Shown here: one piece after another, positions 10,691 through 19,934 of the stretch
Numbering within the stretch: position 1 is the first letter of the stretch
How the letters are laid out: every line of letters starts with the position of its first letter
Assembly (NCBI GenBank): GCA_023630585.1
Contig: CM042544.1
Location: forward strand, 15,055,256-15,119,255
Direction: 5' to 3'
DNA from: Cranoglanis bouderius
Taxonomy: Eukaryota; Chordata; Actinopteri; Siluriformes; Cranoglanididae
Length of the DNA: 64,000 nt
Made by a program: the position numbers and the translations under genes
Notes under the pieces: generated by a model
Databases searched by the model: none
Told to the model about the DNA's origin: nothing
Seen by the model: the letters and a program-made list of their open reading frames with translations, nothing else

Positions 10691-12488
10691 CTGGGTTACC
10701 ACAGATTTATGATAAGATCTTTAGATCTTCTAGTCATTCACAATATTAAATTCAGTGATTTCAGTGAAATTCATGAATTAATGGATTTCCACATGCCTAC
10801 TGTGGAGAGTGAAAGCTTTAAAGACACTGGAATAAAGGTTCTGCATTGGGCAGGATATTATACCAATAATACACGGTGCCCTAAATGAAAGTTAGGAAGG
10901 AAATAGTAACATTTTACTGGCCATATTTTTCAATTTTAGATAACTTATTTCTAATCCTGACCACCAAGCTTCCAAACCAAATTATTAATTAGAAGATAAA
11001 ACAATGAGAATTTTATATGCCAATGTGATTCTAATCAAAATATATGGAGTTTCTCCAGTATGTTCTTTTGGCTGGTTGAAAACAAAATGTTCTACAATTT
11101 GAAAATAATAATCATCCTCATCCTCAGAGTGAAACCTTTCCCTGCATACTGACATTCGCTGTACTTTACCGGAACATTAGAGATGCTTTTTGTGATTATC
11201 CTGCTTTTTTTGTTGTTGTGTTTAAAAACTTTTTTGAACACTGTCATCCATGGTCCTTCCACATACTGGTCATTTTACATCTGGTCATTTCACGCGTCTT
11301 GTATTTGAATTGTATTCTTATAAAAATTTTAACTACGAAGTCAAATCTAGTTGTGGCATTGTGCGTGGTATGCAAATGAGCACATCACACTTAACAGCCA
11401 ATTTTGCATTTTTGCTTGTTTTCAGTTGTTCTATGCAAACTTGGGTTGTTGCTCAAAAAAAAAAAAAAAAAGAAAGATTTGAAATTATTTAAAATTCCTA
11501 AACTCATAAGTAGATGCCAGCTTCAGCAGTTGATCTTTATGGAAGACGTCTGTTCTCATTGTTTACAGCATTAATCACAGCAAAATCTACTATGTGCACA
11601 AGATTGTCATGAAAACTGGGTGGGAGCAGTTTGTGCTGAGCATCTTCACTAGTTCACTAGTGTGTGTGAACATAACCACATCATGAAATACTTTATTAAT
11701 AGTTCTTTTGGTTCTAATGTGACATTAAGATGTATTTACACTTATCACCTAGCTAAAATGTGGCTCAGACTAGTTTGAGATTTAAAGTTTCTTTCTTTCT
11801 TTTCTTTTTTTTTCAAATGTATAGATAATGTGTCGAAATCTTTCTTATTCGGCCAAAAATGTACTCAATTGGAAGTCAGAAAGTTAAAAAGTCAAAAAGT
11901 TGCTACTTTTAAATTTATTAAAGTATTAAAGAGTAAATGTTTTTAACTAAATTAAGTTAATGTCATATTTTCCTTTGAAAAGTAACTTATTACTTATCTA
12001 AAAGATTTTTTTAAAGCATCTAGCATCTTGTTTGCAAATTAGAAAAACATACCTCAACATGCTTTTTCAAATGAGATAGAGGTCATGTTAAGGAGTCAAA
12101 CAAGACATCTCATTTTATGAGTCATTCTCAGAATATGGTGACAAGCCTGCCCCGTAAAAATAGTATAACTCTTTATTACTGTGTACTTTTTTTCTCCAAA
12201 TTTTCTTTAAAACTGCGAAGTGCTGGATAAATGGTTTGTTTCTGAAGCCAGTTGTACTGCTATGGGGGCTTTTGTCAAGATTTGATAGAATTTTTCCTTT
12301 TTTATTTTAATGTCACTGGCTGAACATACTGTATGTATGGGGTCTATCAAATATGTAAGTTAGCAGAATAAAATAAGTTTTAACCTTTTTAAATAATTTT
12401 AAAAAGTAGAATTGACCCTGAATTATTGGTTAATGGTGTTAGCGATTTTATAAATCACAAATAAAAAAGTGGATAAGCTCTTCCAGAG
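10690..12488. other. Intergenic, no gene seen
   Basis: AT-rich unique sequence with short poly-A and poly-T tracts (11455-11472, 11796-11812). No coding exon, RNA gene or clear transposon end was recognised. Confidence 0.45.
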
Positions 12489-13028
12489 TGTTACGTAAAG
12501 TGTAGGACGGTGAGGGAGTCAGGATGCATGCGCAGGGGAAACATCAGTTTAATAGGAATGCTTTATTCAAAATTAAAGGGACACACAAAACAAAACAACA
12601 AACCATAATCCAGGCAGTAATCCAAAACAAAGGGAAAACATGTGAGGCAAGGAGGTGGTTAGGGAACCATGAACAAAGAGCTACGGAAATAGAATAATGA
12701 ACTACGAACATAGGGCTTGAAACATTTCGCTATACTCACTTGAAACTAAACTAATACTCCGCAAGGAAGCGGAAACTGCGTGGGGTTTTTATACACACAC
12801 ACACAAATCATACACACCTGAAACCAATGATCACTCAATGAAAAAGAACCAATGACAATAAGGAGGCGGAGACATGACACAAACCAAAACATAGGAGCAC
12901 GTGGCAGAGGTAAACAAAATGAGAGTCTATGAATGGAAAGTCCAACGGAGTTTCTGAATGGATGCGGAGATCGGAATGCGGAAGTATGCTACTCGCTAGC
13001 TTCGTAGCAAGAGAGAGGGAACCTAACA
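12489..13028 (-). repeat. 3' LTR of the Gag-zinc-finger element
   Basis: 540 bp, TGTTACG...CCTAACA on the plus strand, matching 15497-16064 along its whole length. In the sense (minus) direction it carries a TATA-type box (TATAAAAACC, near 12785-12795) and an AATAAA motif near 12562, like the other LTR. Confidence 0.93.
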
Positions 13029-13122
13029 GAGCCCCAACCCCCCCCGCCCCCCCCCAAGGCACGGCTCCCAAAGTGCCGCAAGTTCTAGCCGTTTTGGTGG
13101 ACCTGGGCCCCTGGGCAGGATC

Positions 13123-15480
13123 CTAACCTCTGCCCTCCAGGACCTGAGGCTGGCGATGTCCAGTGTCCCGAAACCAGAGCAGAGCGTGTCGGGTTGTCCC
13201 TGGTCGAGAACTTGGCCGAGAACTTGGCCGAGAACTTGGTCGAGAACTTGGTCGAGAACTTGGTGTGATGCTTGACCTGGTGCTTGACTTGGAGCTTGGA
13301 GTGGTGCTTGACTTGGTGCTTGACTTGGAGCTTGGAGTGATGCTTGACCTGGTGCTTGACTTGGATCTTGGAGTGATGCTTGACCTGGTGCTTGCCTTGA
13401 AGCTTGACTTGGTGCCTAGCTTGAAGCTTGGCCTGGAACCAGGACTGGAGTCAGATTTGGCACCTGGATCAGAGACAGACTTGGAAACAGATTGGGAGAC
13501 AGGCTTCAAGACAGACTTGGAAACAGGCTTCGAGACAGAATTGGAAACAGACTTCGAGACTGGACAGAGAACTGGACTGGACACTGAACTGGAAACTGAA
13601 CTGAAAACAAAGTTAGAACCTGAACTAGAAAGTGGATTTGCAACAAAACTAGCAACTGGACTGAGAACTAAGCTAGAAATAGAACTGGAAATGAAGTTAG
13701 AAACCTGACTGGAAACAGAGCTGGAAACTAAATTTGGGACAGGTCTGGAGACAGAGTTGGAGACAGGGCTGGAGACAGAATTGAAAACTGGAGTGGAAAC
13801 TGAGCTGGAACTGGAACTAGAAACCAGACAGGAGACAGAGGTTGAGACAGAGGTGGAGGGAACAGGACAGGGAACAGGACAGGGAACAGGATCATGTATA
13901 GGACTGGAAACCTGGCTAGAAACAGAACCGTCAACAAAATCTAAAACTTGACTGGGAACAGAACTGGCAACAGAACTAGAAATGAAATTCGAAACCTGAC
14001 TGGAAACAGGACTGGGACCTGGACTGAGAACTACACTAGATTCTGGATGTGACTCTGGGTCTGAACTGAGGCATGGGTTAAGGTATGGGTCAGGACAGAA
14101 ACCTAGATCTGGACTTGGACATAGACTTGGACTTGGAAAGGAGGTCATCCCGTGGACTTCTGACATGGACTTGGCTTCGGAGGAGGTCATCCCGTGGACC
14201 TCTGACATGGACTTGGCTTCAGAGGAGGTCATCCCATGGACCTCTGACATGGACTTGGCTTCGGAGGAAGTCATCCCGTGGACCTCTGACATGGACTTGG
14301 CTTCGGAGGAGGTCATCCCGTGGACCTCTGACATGGACTTGGCTTCAGAGGAGGTCATCCCGTGGACCTCTGACATGGACTGGACAGGAGTGGAGGTCTC
14401 TTCTAGAACCTCTGGCGGGAACATAGCTTGGGCGGAGGTCTCCTCGTGGACCTCCGGTATAAGCAGGACTGGAGTGGAGCACCCCCCTTGGGTCTCCGAC
14501 AGGAACTGGGCTGGAATGGAGCACCCCACTTGGGTCTCCGACAGGAACTGGACAGGAGTGGAGGTCTCCTCGTGAACCTCCAAGAGCAGCTCTGCTGGGA
14601 AAACCTCCTGCTGGGTCTCCAGCTGGAGCTCGAGGCTGGAGGTCACCACGTTAACCTCCAGTGGCAGCTCCGCTGTGGAGACCTCCTGCTGGGCCTCCAG
14701 CTGGAACTCGGGGCTGGAGGTCACCACGTTAACCTCCAGGGGCAGCTCCACTGAGGAGACCTCCTGCTGGGCCTCCAGCTGGAGCTCGGGGCTGGAGGTC
14801 ACCACGTTAACCTCCAGGGGCAGCTCCACTGAGGAGACCTCCTGCTGGATCTCCGGCTGGAGCTCTGGGGTAGCCTGCCTGTGGAGCCGTTTGTGCACCT
14901 GCCAGCTGCCCTTAAAACAGGCTTGTGAGCAGAAGTAGCTGCTCCTTCCTCCCTGTTTCCTGCAGGTGGGGCACTGGAGAATGGCTAGTCGGTTGCAGCC
15001 CTCGGTTGCATACTCCTGAGACCAGGGCTGAGAGGTGCAGGCCGCCACATTTGCCTGCTTCCTCTCATAATATCCCAGGAATGATTGGCTGGACCGATGG
15101 CCCAAGCAGTCCTTCCCCAAGAAGGTCCTGAGGTCGGGCATGAATTCCAGGCTCCCAAATACCTGGACCAGTAGATCCACAAAGCCGGAAACCGAATAGA
15201 TCCTAGTGGACCTACTGGCAAGGTGAAGCTCTGCCCACTGGTGGGCAGAACCGACCAGGCGGGACAGGAGGAACCTCAACCACTGTTCTTTGGTGGGCAA
15301 GGGGTCCTCCACATTGAGAAAATACATTTGTGCCTTCCATAAAAAACATTGAGGCCACATGGAAAAACCATCAAATGCCTTCGGGACATTAATAAAAATC
15401 CATTGTTCAAAGGAGATTGAATCCACAGGCGGAACAAAAAATTTGGCGTGGCCGGTACAAGATTTCCCCGCTGCATCCAT
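13123..15480 (-). CDS. Gag-like protein fused to a METAP1-type C6H2 zinc finger
   Basis: 785 residues, starting at an ATG in AAAATGG context 17 bases after the 5' LTR. Residues about 1-150 look like a Ty3/gypsy-type retrotransposon Gag (QWLRFLLSRLVGSAHQWAEL, then SFLGYYERKQANVAA). Residues 157-200 are a zinc finger very close to the N-terminal finger of methionine aminopeptidase 1: LQCPTC, SYFCSQACFKGSW and HKRLH keep seven of the eight Cys/His ligands at the same spacing (C162, C170, C173, C184, C188, H196, H200). The eighth position is Tyr157. The remainder is low-complexity: 26-residue repeats (ELPLEVNVVTSSPELQLEAQ), six 14-residue repeats (SMSEVHGMTSSEAK), Ser/Val/Pro tracts and a C-terminal SSRP run. 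No protease or polymerase is present. The finger probably mediates protein binding in the particle or with the ribosome, which is inference only. Confidence 0.85.
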   Translation of the reverse strand: MDAAGKSCTGHAKFFVPPVDSISFEQWIFINVPKAFDGFSMWPQCFLWKAQMYFLNVEDPLPTKEQWLRFLLSRLVGSAHQWAELHLASRSTRIYSVSGFVDLLVQVFGSLEFMPDLRTFLGKDCLGHRSSQSFLGYYERKQANVAACTSQPWSQEYATEGCNRLAILQCPTCRKQGGRSSYFCSQACFKGSWQVHKRLHRQATPELQPEIQQEVSSVELPLEVNVVTSSPELQLEAQQEVSSVELPLEVNVVTSSPEFQLEAQQEVSTAELPLEVNVVTSSLELQLETQQEVFPAELLLEVHEETSTPVQFLSETQVGCSIPAQFLSETQGGCSTPVLLIPEVHEETSAQAMFPPEVLEETSTPVQSMSEVHGMTSSEAKSMSEVHGMTSSEAKSMSEVHGMTSSEAKSMSEVHGMTSSEAKSMSEVHGMTSSEAKSMSEVHGMTSFPSPSLCPSPDLGFCPDPYLNPCLSSDPESHPESSVVLSPGPSPVSSQVSNFISSSVASSVPSQVLDFVDGSVSSQVSSPIHDPVPCPVPCPVPSTSVSTSVSCLVSSSSSSSVSTPVFNSVSSPVSNSVSRPVPNLVSSSVSSQVSNFISSSISSLVLSPVASFVANPLSSSGSNFVFSSVSSSVSSPVLCPVSKSVSNSVSKPVSKSVLKPVSQSVSKSVSDPGAKSDSSPGSRPSFKLGTKSSFKASTRSSITPRSKSSTRSSITPSSKSSTKSSTTPSSKSSTRSSITPSSRPSSRPSSRPSSRPSSRPGTTRHALLWFRDTGHRQPQVLEGRG
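13201..13262 (-). repeat. 12-bp tandem repeat encoding the SSRP run
   Basis: About five copies of a 12-bp unit (GAACTTGGTCGA and variants) within the C-terminal part of the Gag-like ORF. A related 30-45 bp pattern continues to about 13440. Confidence 0.8.
14131..14390 (-). repeat. 42-bp tandem repeat, six copies, in the Gag-like ORF
   Basis: Six nearly identical 42-bp units encode SMSEVHGMTSSEAK. Because 42 is a multiple of three, copy number can change without breaking the frame. Confidence 0.9.
14590..14860 (-). repeat. 78-bp tandem repeat in the Gag-like ORF
   Basis: Three to four units of 78 bp encoding 26 residues each (core ELPLEVNVVTSSPELQLEAQ), immediately C-terminal to the zinc finger and in frame. 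Confidence 0.85.
14881..15012 (-). other. METAP1-like C6H2 zinc-finger segment of the ORF
   Basis: Codons 157-200 of the Gag-like ORF. Ligand spacings C-8-C-3-C-11-C-4-C-8-H-4-H (residue offsets) equal those I recall for the METAP1 finger. The only lost ligand is the first cysteine, replaced by Tyr. No intron interrupts it, as expected if it was acquired from a spliced mRNA. Confidence 0.75.
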
Positions 15481-15569
15481 TTTTGGCAGAGTATTCTGTT
15501 AGGCAAAGTGTAGGATGGTGAGGGAGTCAGGATCCATGTGCAGGGGAAACATCAGTTTAATAGGAACGC

Positions 15570-15575
15570 TTTATT
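15570..15575 (-). terminator. Candidate poly(A) signal AATAAA in the LTR
   Basis: The plus strand reads TTTATT, so the sense strand has AATAAA, about 250 bases downstream of the LTR TATA box. This is the usual U3-R-U5 order. The equivalent site is present in the other LTR. Confidence 0.5.
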
Positions 15576-15823
15576 CAAAATTAAAGGGACACACAAAACA
15601 AAACAACAAACCATAATCCAGGCAGTAATCCAAAAGGCAGTAATCCAAAAGGTCGTAATCCAAAACAAATGGAAATTACGCGAGGCAAGGAGGTGGTTAG
15701 GGAACCATGAACAAAGAGCTATGGAAATAGAATAACGAACTATGAACATAGGGCTTGAAACATTTCGCTATACTCACTTGAAACTGAACTAATACTCTGC
15801 AAGGAAGCGGAAACCGCGCGGGG

Positions 15824-15831
15824 TTTTTATA
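15824..15831 (-). promoter_or_regulatory. Candidate TATA box of the LTR promoter
   Basis: The sense strand reads TATAAAAA followed by a GC-rich stretch (CCCCGCGCGG), in the central part of the LTR where a U3 promoter is expected. It is conserved in the other LTR. Confidence 0.5.
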
Positions 15832-16064
15832 CACACACACAAATCATACACACCTGAAACCAATGATCACTCAATGAAAAAGAACCAATGACAATAAGGA
15901 GGCAGAGACATGACACAAACCAAAACATAGGAGCACATGGCAGAGGTAAACAAAACGAGAGTCTATGAATGGAAAGTCCAACGGAGTTTCTGAATGGATG
16001 CGGAGATCGGAATGCGGAAGTATGCTACTCGCTAGCTTCGTAGCGAGAGAGAGGGAACCTAACA

Positions 16065-16850
16065 CAGAGTCAAAGTTCAAAAGAATGACTGGCCTTTTCA
16101 ACCAGCATCTGTAGAGTTTCTTGTCAGTTCTTTTTCTTTGGATCATTTAGCTGTGTCATTACACCTTTCAGTCTTCCTGATTTTTTTTTAACCAAAAAAT
16201 TATGTAATACAATAATTTATTTATGCTGGCATGATTAATGATATGTGCTTTGAGATGCTGATGCCATCTTGGAAAATACATCTTTAATAGAAATTTGTCA
16301 CTGGTGTTACTGTAACTGGTGTAATGGTCTGTGCTTATGCCCCCAGTGACAATTAATAACTCCAGTGACTTAAAGTAATGGGACCATATTAAAGATCAAG
16401 AATATTGGTTTATTCATTCAAAAATAATTTTATTACAGTCACAATTTCCAAATAGAATATAAAAACATAATTTTGTGAAATTAAATGAAAATAAAATATT
16501 TTATTTATATAATGTGTACAATCATTGGCTAGATGAGAGAAAAAGTGTAATTGAGTAAGAGTGCATGTATTCAATTTCAATAATACTCATGTAAAGTATA
16601 AATACCCCAAAATCATACTTTTATTATAATATATTATTAATGAAGTACAATTACAATTATAGCATTAAATGGTCAGGCCTTGGACTGAATTTGCTGGGAA
16701 AAGTATTTTCCACCCTCTATTATTATCCAAATGCTCAAGACACATAAAATGAAAAAAAAATAAAGCATCCTATATACAGAAGGCACTGCCTTTAATATGG
16801 ATCCTCCCAAAGGATGGCAAACTTCAGCCAAAATGTTTTTTGTCTCTCTT
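16065..16850. other. Intergenic, no gene seen
   Basis: Strongly AT-rich sequence without recognisable exons or element ends. Confidence 0.45.
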
Positions 16851-16899
16851 TTCTAGAGCTATGGAACAAATTACTGCCACCGGGGAGAAACAGAGGAAG

Positions 16900-17200
16900 G
16901 AAATGAAGCCTTATGATTGTGAAGTGTTTATTTGAGGACAGGGTGTTGGGGCTGGTGCAAGAAAAGATGACAGCTTCTGACTATGTACTCACCTTCTGTT
17001 CTCTGGTCACCCAGCAATGGATGGAACGAGCATGTCCTAATCTCTGCATTTTGCCAGGGTTTGCAGAAGGAGGTACAAACAAAGTATGACCATGACCCTA
17101 TAGCACCTTATCTTGCCATCTATCTGGACAATCTGCTACAGGCAGAGCTGTCTCAAGTGATGTGTGGGGCCAAGGGCAATATTATTGTTGCGGGGCCCAG
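16900..17200 (+). pseudogene. Gag-like fragment of a gypsy-type retrotransposon
   Basis: Translation in two plus-strand frames gives pieces recalling Ty3/gypsy Gag: MTASDYVLTFCSLV, then after a frame change GWNEHVLISAFCQGLQKEVQ and APYLAIYLDNLL. In related Gags the phrases 'SDYA..FRTL', 'GWNE..L...F..GL' and 'L..LA..LDN.L' occur in this order. It is short, frameshifted and without LTRs, so a dead fragment. Confidence 0.5.
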
Positions 17201-17392
17201 GCTGAAGGCTTGTGTTTGCTATGTGCACACACAAAAGCTATAGAACTGAACATAACCAGTGTGCAAATGACAGGATAGCAAACTAAGGACTGCACACCAT
17301 TCAAAAGCCATCTCAGTTAACTGCTGTGCTGGATCATCTGCTCAGATTTACCAATAAAATTGTCAAAAATGGGTACTTTGCCAAATAAAATA

Positions 17393-18893
17393 CAGGTGCA
17401 TCTCAATAAATTAGAATGTCGTGGAAAAGTTCATTTATTTCAGTAATTCAACTCAAATTGTGAAACTCGTGTATTAAATAAATTCAATGCACACAGACTG
17501 AAGTAGTTTAAGTCTTTGGTTCTTTTAATTGTGATGATTTTGGCTCACATTTAACAAAAACCCACCAATTCACTATCTCAACAAATTAGAATACTTCATA
17601 AGACCAATAAAAAAAAACATTTTTAGTGAATTGTTGGCCTTCTGGAAAGTATGTTCATTTACTGTACATGTACTCACTACTTGGTAGGGGCTCCTTTTGC
17701 TTTAATTGCTGCCTCAATTCGGCGTGGCATGGAGGTGATCAGTTTGTGGCACTGCTGAGGTGGTATGGAAGCCCAGGTTTCTTTGACAGTGGCCTTCAGC
17801 TCATCTGCATTTTTTGGTCTCTTGTTTCTCATTTTCCTCTTGACAATACCCCATAGATTCTCTATGGGGTTCAGGTCTGGTGAGTTTGCTGGCCAGTCAA
17901 GCACACCAACACCATGGTCATTTAACCAACTTTTGGTGCTTTTGGCAGAGTGGGCAGGTGCCAAATCCTGCTGGAAAATGAAATCAGCATCTTCAAAAAG
18001 CTGGTCAGCAGAAGGAAGCATGAAGTGCTCCAAAATTTCTTGGTAAACGGGTGCAGTGACTTTGATTTTCAAAAAACACAATGGACCAACACCAGCAGAT
18101 GACATTGCACCCCAAATCATCACAGACTGTGGAAACTTAACACTGGACTTCAAGCAACTTGGACTATGAGCTTCTCCACCCTTCCTCCAGACTCTAGGAC
18201 CTTGGTTTCCAAATGAAATACAAAACTTGCTCCCATCTGAAAAGAGGATATTGGACCACTGGGCAACAGTCCAGTGCTTCTTCTCCTTAGCCCAGGTAAG
18301 ACGCCTCTGACGTTGTCTGTGGTTCAGGAGTGGCTTAACAAGAGGAATACGATAACTGTAGCCAAATTCCTTGGCACGTCTGTGTGTGGTGGCTCTTGAT
18401 GCCTTGACCCCAGCCTCAGTCCATTCCTTGTGAAGTTCACTCAAATTCTTGAATCGAATTTTCTTGACAATCCTCATAAGGCTGCGGTTCTCTCGGTTGG
18501 TTGTGCATCTTTTTCTTCCACAATTTTTCCTTCCACTCAACTTTCTGTTAACATGCTTGGATACAGCACTCTGTGAACAGCCAGCTTCTTTGGCAATGAA
18601 TGTTTGTGGCTTACCTAGTGAACCAAACTGAGAGACCATTTTGAAGGCTCAGGAAACCTTTGCAAGTGTTTTGAGTTGATTAGCTGATTGGCATGTCACC
18701 ATATTCTAATTTGTTGAGATAGTGAATTGGTGGGTTTTTGTTAAATGTGAGCCAAAATCATCACAATTAAAAGAACCAAAGACTTAAACTACTTCAGTCT
18801 GTGGCATTGAATTTATTTAATACACGAGTTTCACAATTTGAGTTGAATTACTGAAATAAACGAACTTTTCCACGACATTCTATGATGCACCTG
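17393..18893 (-). mobile_element. Tc1/mariner element, copy 2 (1501 bp)
   Basis: Same family as 4002-5510, with TA on both sides (17391-17392 and 18894-18895). Unlike copy 1 it keeps an uninterrupted transposase frame. The right inverted repeat has lost 8 bases next to its tip (CATTCTATGATGCACCTG instead of the longer form in copy 1), which could weaken end recognition. Confidence 0.93.
17677..18639 (-). CDS. Tc1 transposase, copy 2, open frame
   Basis: 320 residues without stops or frameshifts. The N-terminal helix-turn-helix region includes AKEAGCSQSAVSKHV and the second DNA-binding subdomain RATTHRRAKEFGYS. The catalytic core has FSDGSKF, FQQDLAPAHSAKST and SPDLNPIENLWG (DD34E), and the basic C-terminus ends RIEAAIKAKGAPTK. 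The ATG at 18639 follows a plausible 5' UTR (TCAAAATGG). Function would be excision and reinsertion at TA. The frame is intact, but activity cannot be judged by eye. It differs from copy 1 at roughly 15 residues, so each copy carries private changes. Confidence 0.88.
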   Translation of the reverse strand: MVSQFGSLGKPQTFIAKEAGCSQSAVSKHVNRKLSGRKNCGRKRCTTNRENRSLMRIVKKIRFKNLSELHKEWTEAGVKASRATTHRRAKEFGYSYRIPLVKPLLNHRQRQRRLTWAKEKKHWTVAQWSNILFSDGSKFCISFGNQGPRVWRKGGEAHSPSCLKSSVKFPQSVMIWGAMSSAGVGPLCFLKIKVTAPVYQEILEHFMLPSADQLFEDADFIFQQDLAPAHSAKSTKSWLNDHGVGVLDWPANSPDLNPIENLWGIVKRKMRNKRPKNADELKATVKETWASIPPQQCHKLITSMPRRIEAAIKAKGAPTK

Positions 18894-19072
18894 TACATCT
18901 GGATGCCCATCTCTAATGGAGGCTTAAATGGTAAATAAAATTGGGGTGTTTGCTACTGATATGGAAATACATTAATCTGTCACAAAAACCTTGCTTTTTG
19001 ATTGTTGTTGTTTTTTTTTTTTTGTGAAAGCCTCAGAAATAAGCTTGTATGAGCATAAGAGTGAGGTATATA
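18894..19072. other. Spacer between transposons
   Basis: Short AT-rich spacer with a poly-T tract. No feature seen. Confidence 0.4.
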
Positions 19073-19616
19073 CAGTACTGTTCAAAAGTTTTAGGCACCC
19101 TATTTTTTTAACTTTGTTATAGATTTATTTTATTTTATGACTTCTACATTATCAAGTCAGTACAAAAAACATTTTAGATTCCCAAACATTAGTTTTCTAG
19201 TACAAAATAAATGTTACAGAAAAATGTTTGTATGTCATTAAAGAAAGCAGCACATTACGTAAGAGACACTTTTCAGACAAAAAACACAATGAAGGCTGCT
19301 GGGTTTTGCTGCAAAAATAAGAAGGAAGTGCGAAAGTCAAAGTCTCCAGAAGAACTGTCTCTGGTTCTGCAAGAAGCGCAATAAAACTTACCAGCTCATT
19401 TCCTTATAAAACTGCACAAATTGTACCAGTGACTACTATTTTTAATTTTATTTTTATTTTTTTGTCACACCAAATATTGACTTTGTTTTATTTACTACTG
19501 TTTACTGCTCTTTACTGTATTTTTTTTTATGTAGAAACATTTAATTTCATTATTTTGAAGGCATCTTTGCTCTACAGCATTTCTTTGCATGTGCCTAAAA
19601 CTTTTGCACAGTACTG
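19073..19616. mobile_element. MITE, copy A
   Basis: Begins CAGTACTGTTCAAAAGTTTT and ends with the inverse (AAAACTTTTGCACAGTACTG), with TA on each side. It shares its interior with 27087-27608 and 58402-58875, including AAAGTCTCCAGAAGAACTGT. The TA target and CAGT ends point to a Tc1/mariner-derived, internally deleted element. Confidence 0.85.
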
Positions 19617-19654
19617 TACATTTTAAAGGCAATATGGAGAAATACATTTCTCCT

Positions 19655-19905
19655 GCATAGTCATGCAATTATCCAATCAGCCAATCATGTGTCAGCAGCA
19701 CAATGCATAATATCATGCAGATACATGTTAAGATCTTCAGTTAATGTTTAACTCAAACATCAGAATGAGGGGGAACTGTGATGTCAGTCACTTTTAGCAT
19801 GGTATGGTTGTTGGTACTAGGCAGGCTGGTTTCAGTGTTCCGAAACCACTGATCTCCTGGGATTTTCAGACATAGTAGTGTCTAGAGTTTATCCTGAATG
19901 ATGAA
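19655..19905 (+). mobile_element. Tc1-like relic (fragment)
   Basis: Contains CAATCAGCCAATCATGTG, AGCACAATGCATAATATCATGCAG and TGATCTCCTGGGATTTTCA, the same order of sequences as the better preserved Tc1 relic at 30333-31160. It is cut off by a 28-base poly-A tract at 19902-19929. Confidence 0.65.
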
Positions 19906-19934
19906 AAAAAAAAAAAAAAAAAAAAAAAAGGTGA

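Larger units (their letters stand above)
12489..16064 (-). mobile_element. Complete non-autonomous LTR retrotransposon with a Gag-zinc-finger ORF
   Basis: Two direct terminal repeats (12489-13028 and 15497-16064) bound one internal region and are flanked by the 5-bp duplication CAGAG (12484-12488 and 16065-16069). LTR ends are TGTTA...TAACA. The sense direction is minus: the 5' LTR is the right-hand one, and a G-rich polypurine-like tract (about 13029-13058) precedes the 3' LTR. The two LTRs differ by roughly 20-25 substitutions plus a small tandem expansion by eye, so the insertion is fairly recent. The whole interior is one ORF, with no protease, reverse transcriptase, RNase H or integrase, so mobility would need proteins from another element. 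No conventional TGG-type primer-binding site was seen next to the 5' LTR. Confidence 0.92.
15497..16064 (-). repeat. 5' LTR of the Gag-zinc-finger element
   Basis: 568 bp. It is the left-hand LTR in sense orientation. It carries a short extra expansion near 15625-15665 (repeated 'GTAATCCAAAA') absent from the other LTR. Confidence 0.93.

Noticed and set aside
13163..13708. Plus-strand open frame (LGRELGRELG...) opposite the Gag-finger ORF
   Set aside because: It is the antisense shadow of the repeat-rich minus-strand ORF, and its regularity comes from the 12-bp and 30-45 bp repeats.
14131..14390. Regular 42-bp repeats could be mistaken for a CRISPR array
   Set aside because: Units are contiguous with no spacers, lie in an open reading frame, and the genome is vertebrate.
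15475..15496. tRNA primer-binding site after the 5' LTR
   Set aside because: The sequence following the LTR does not begin with TGG and matches no tRNA 3' end that I can recall.
12489..16064. Endogenous retrovirus
   Set aside because: No env, no pol and no retroviral-type Gag or CCHC knuckles; better described as a non-autonomous LTR retrotransposon.
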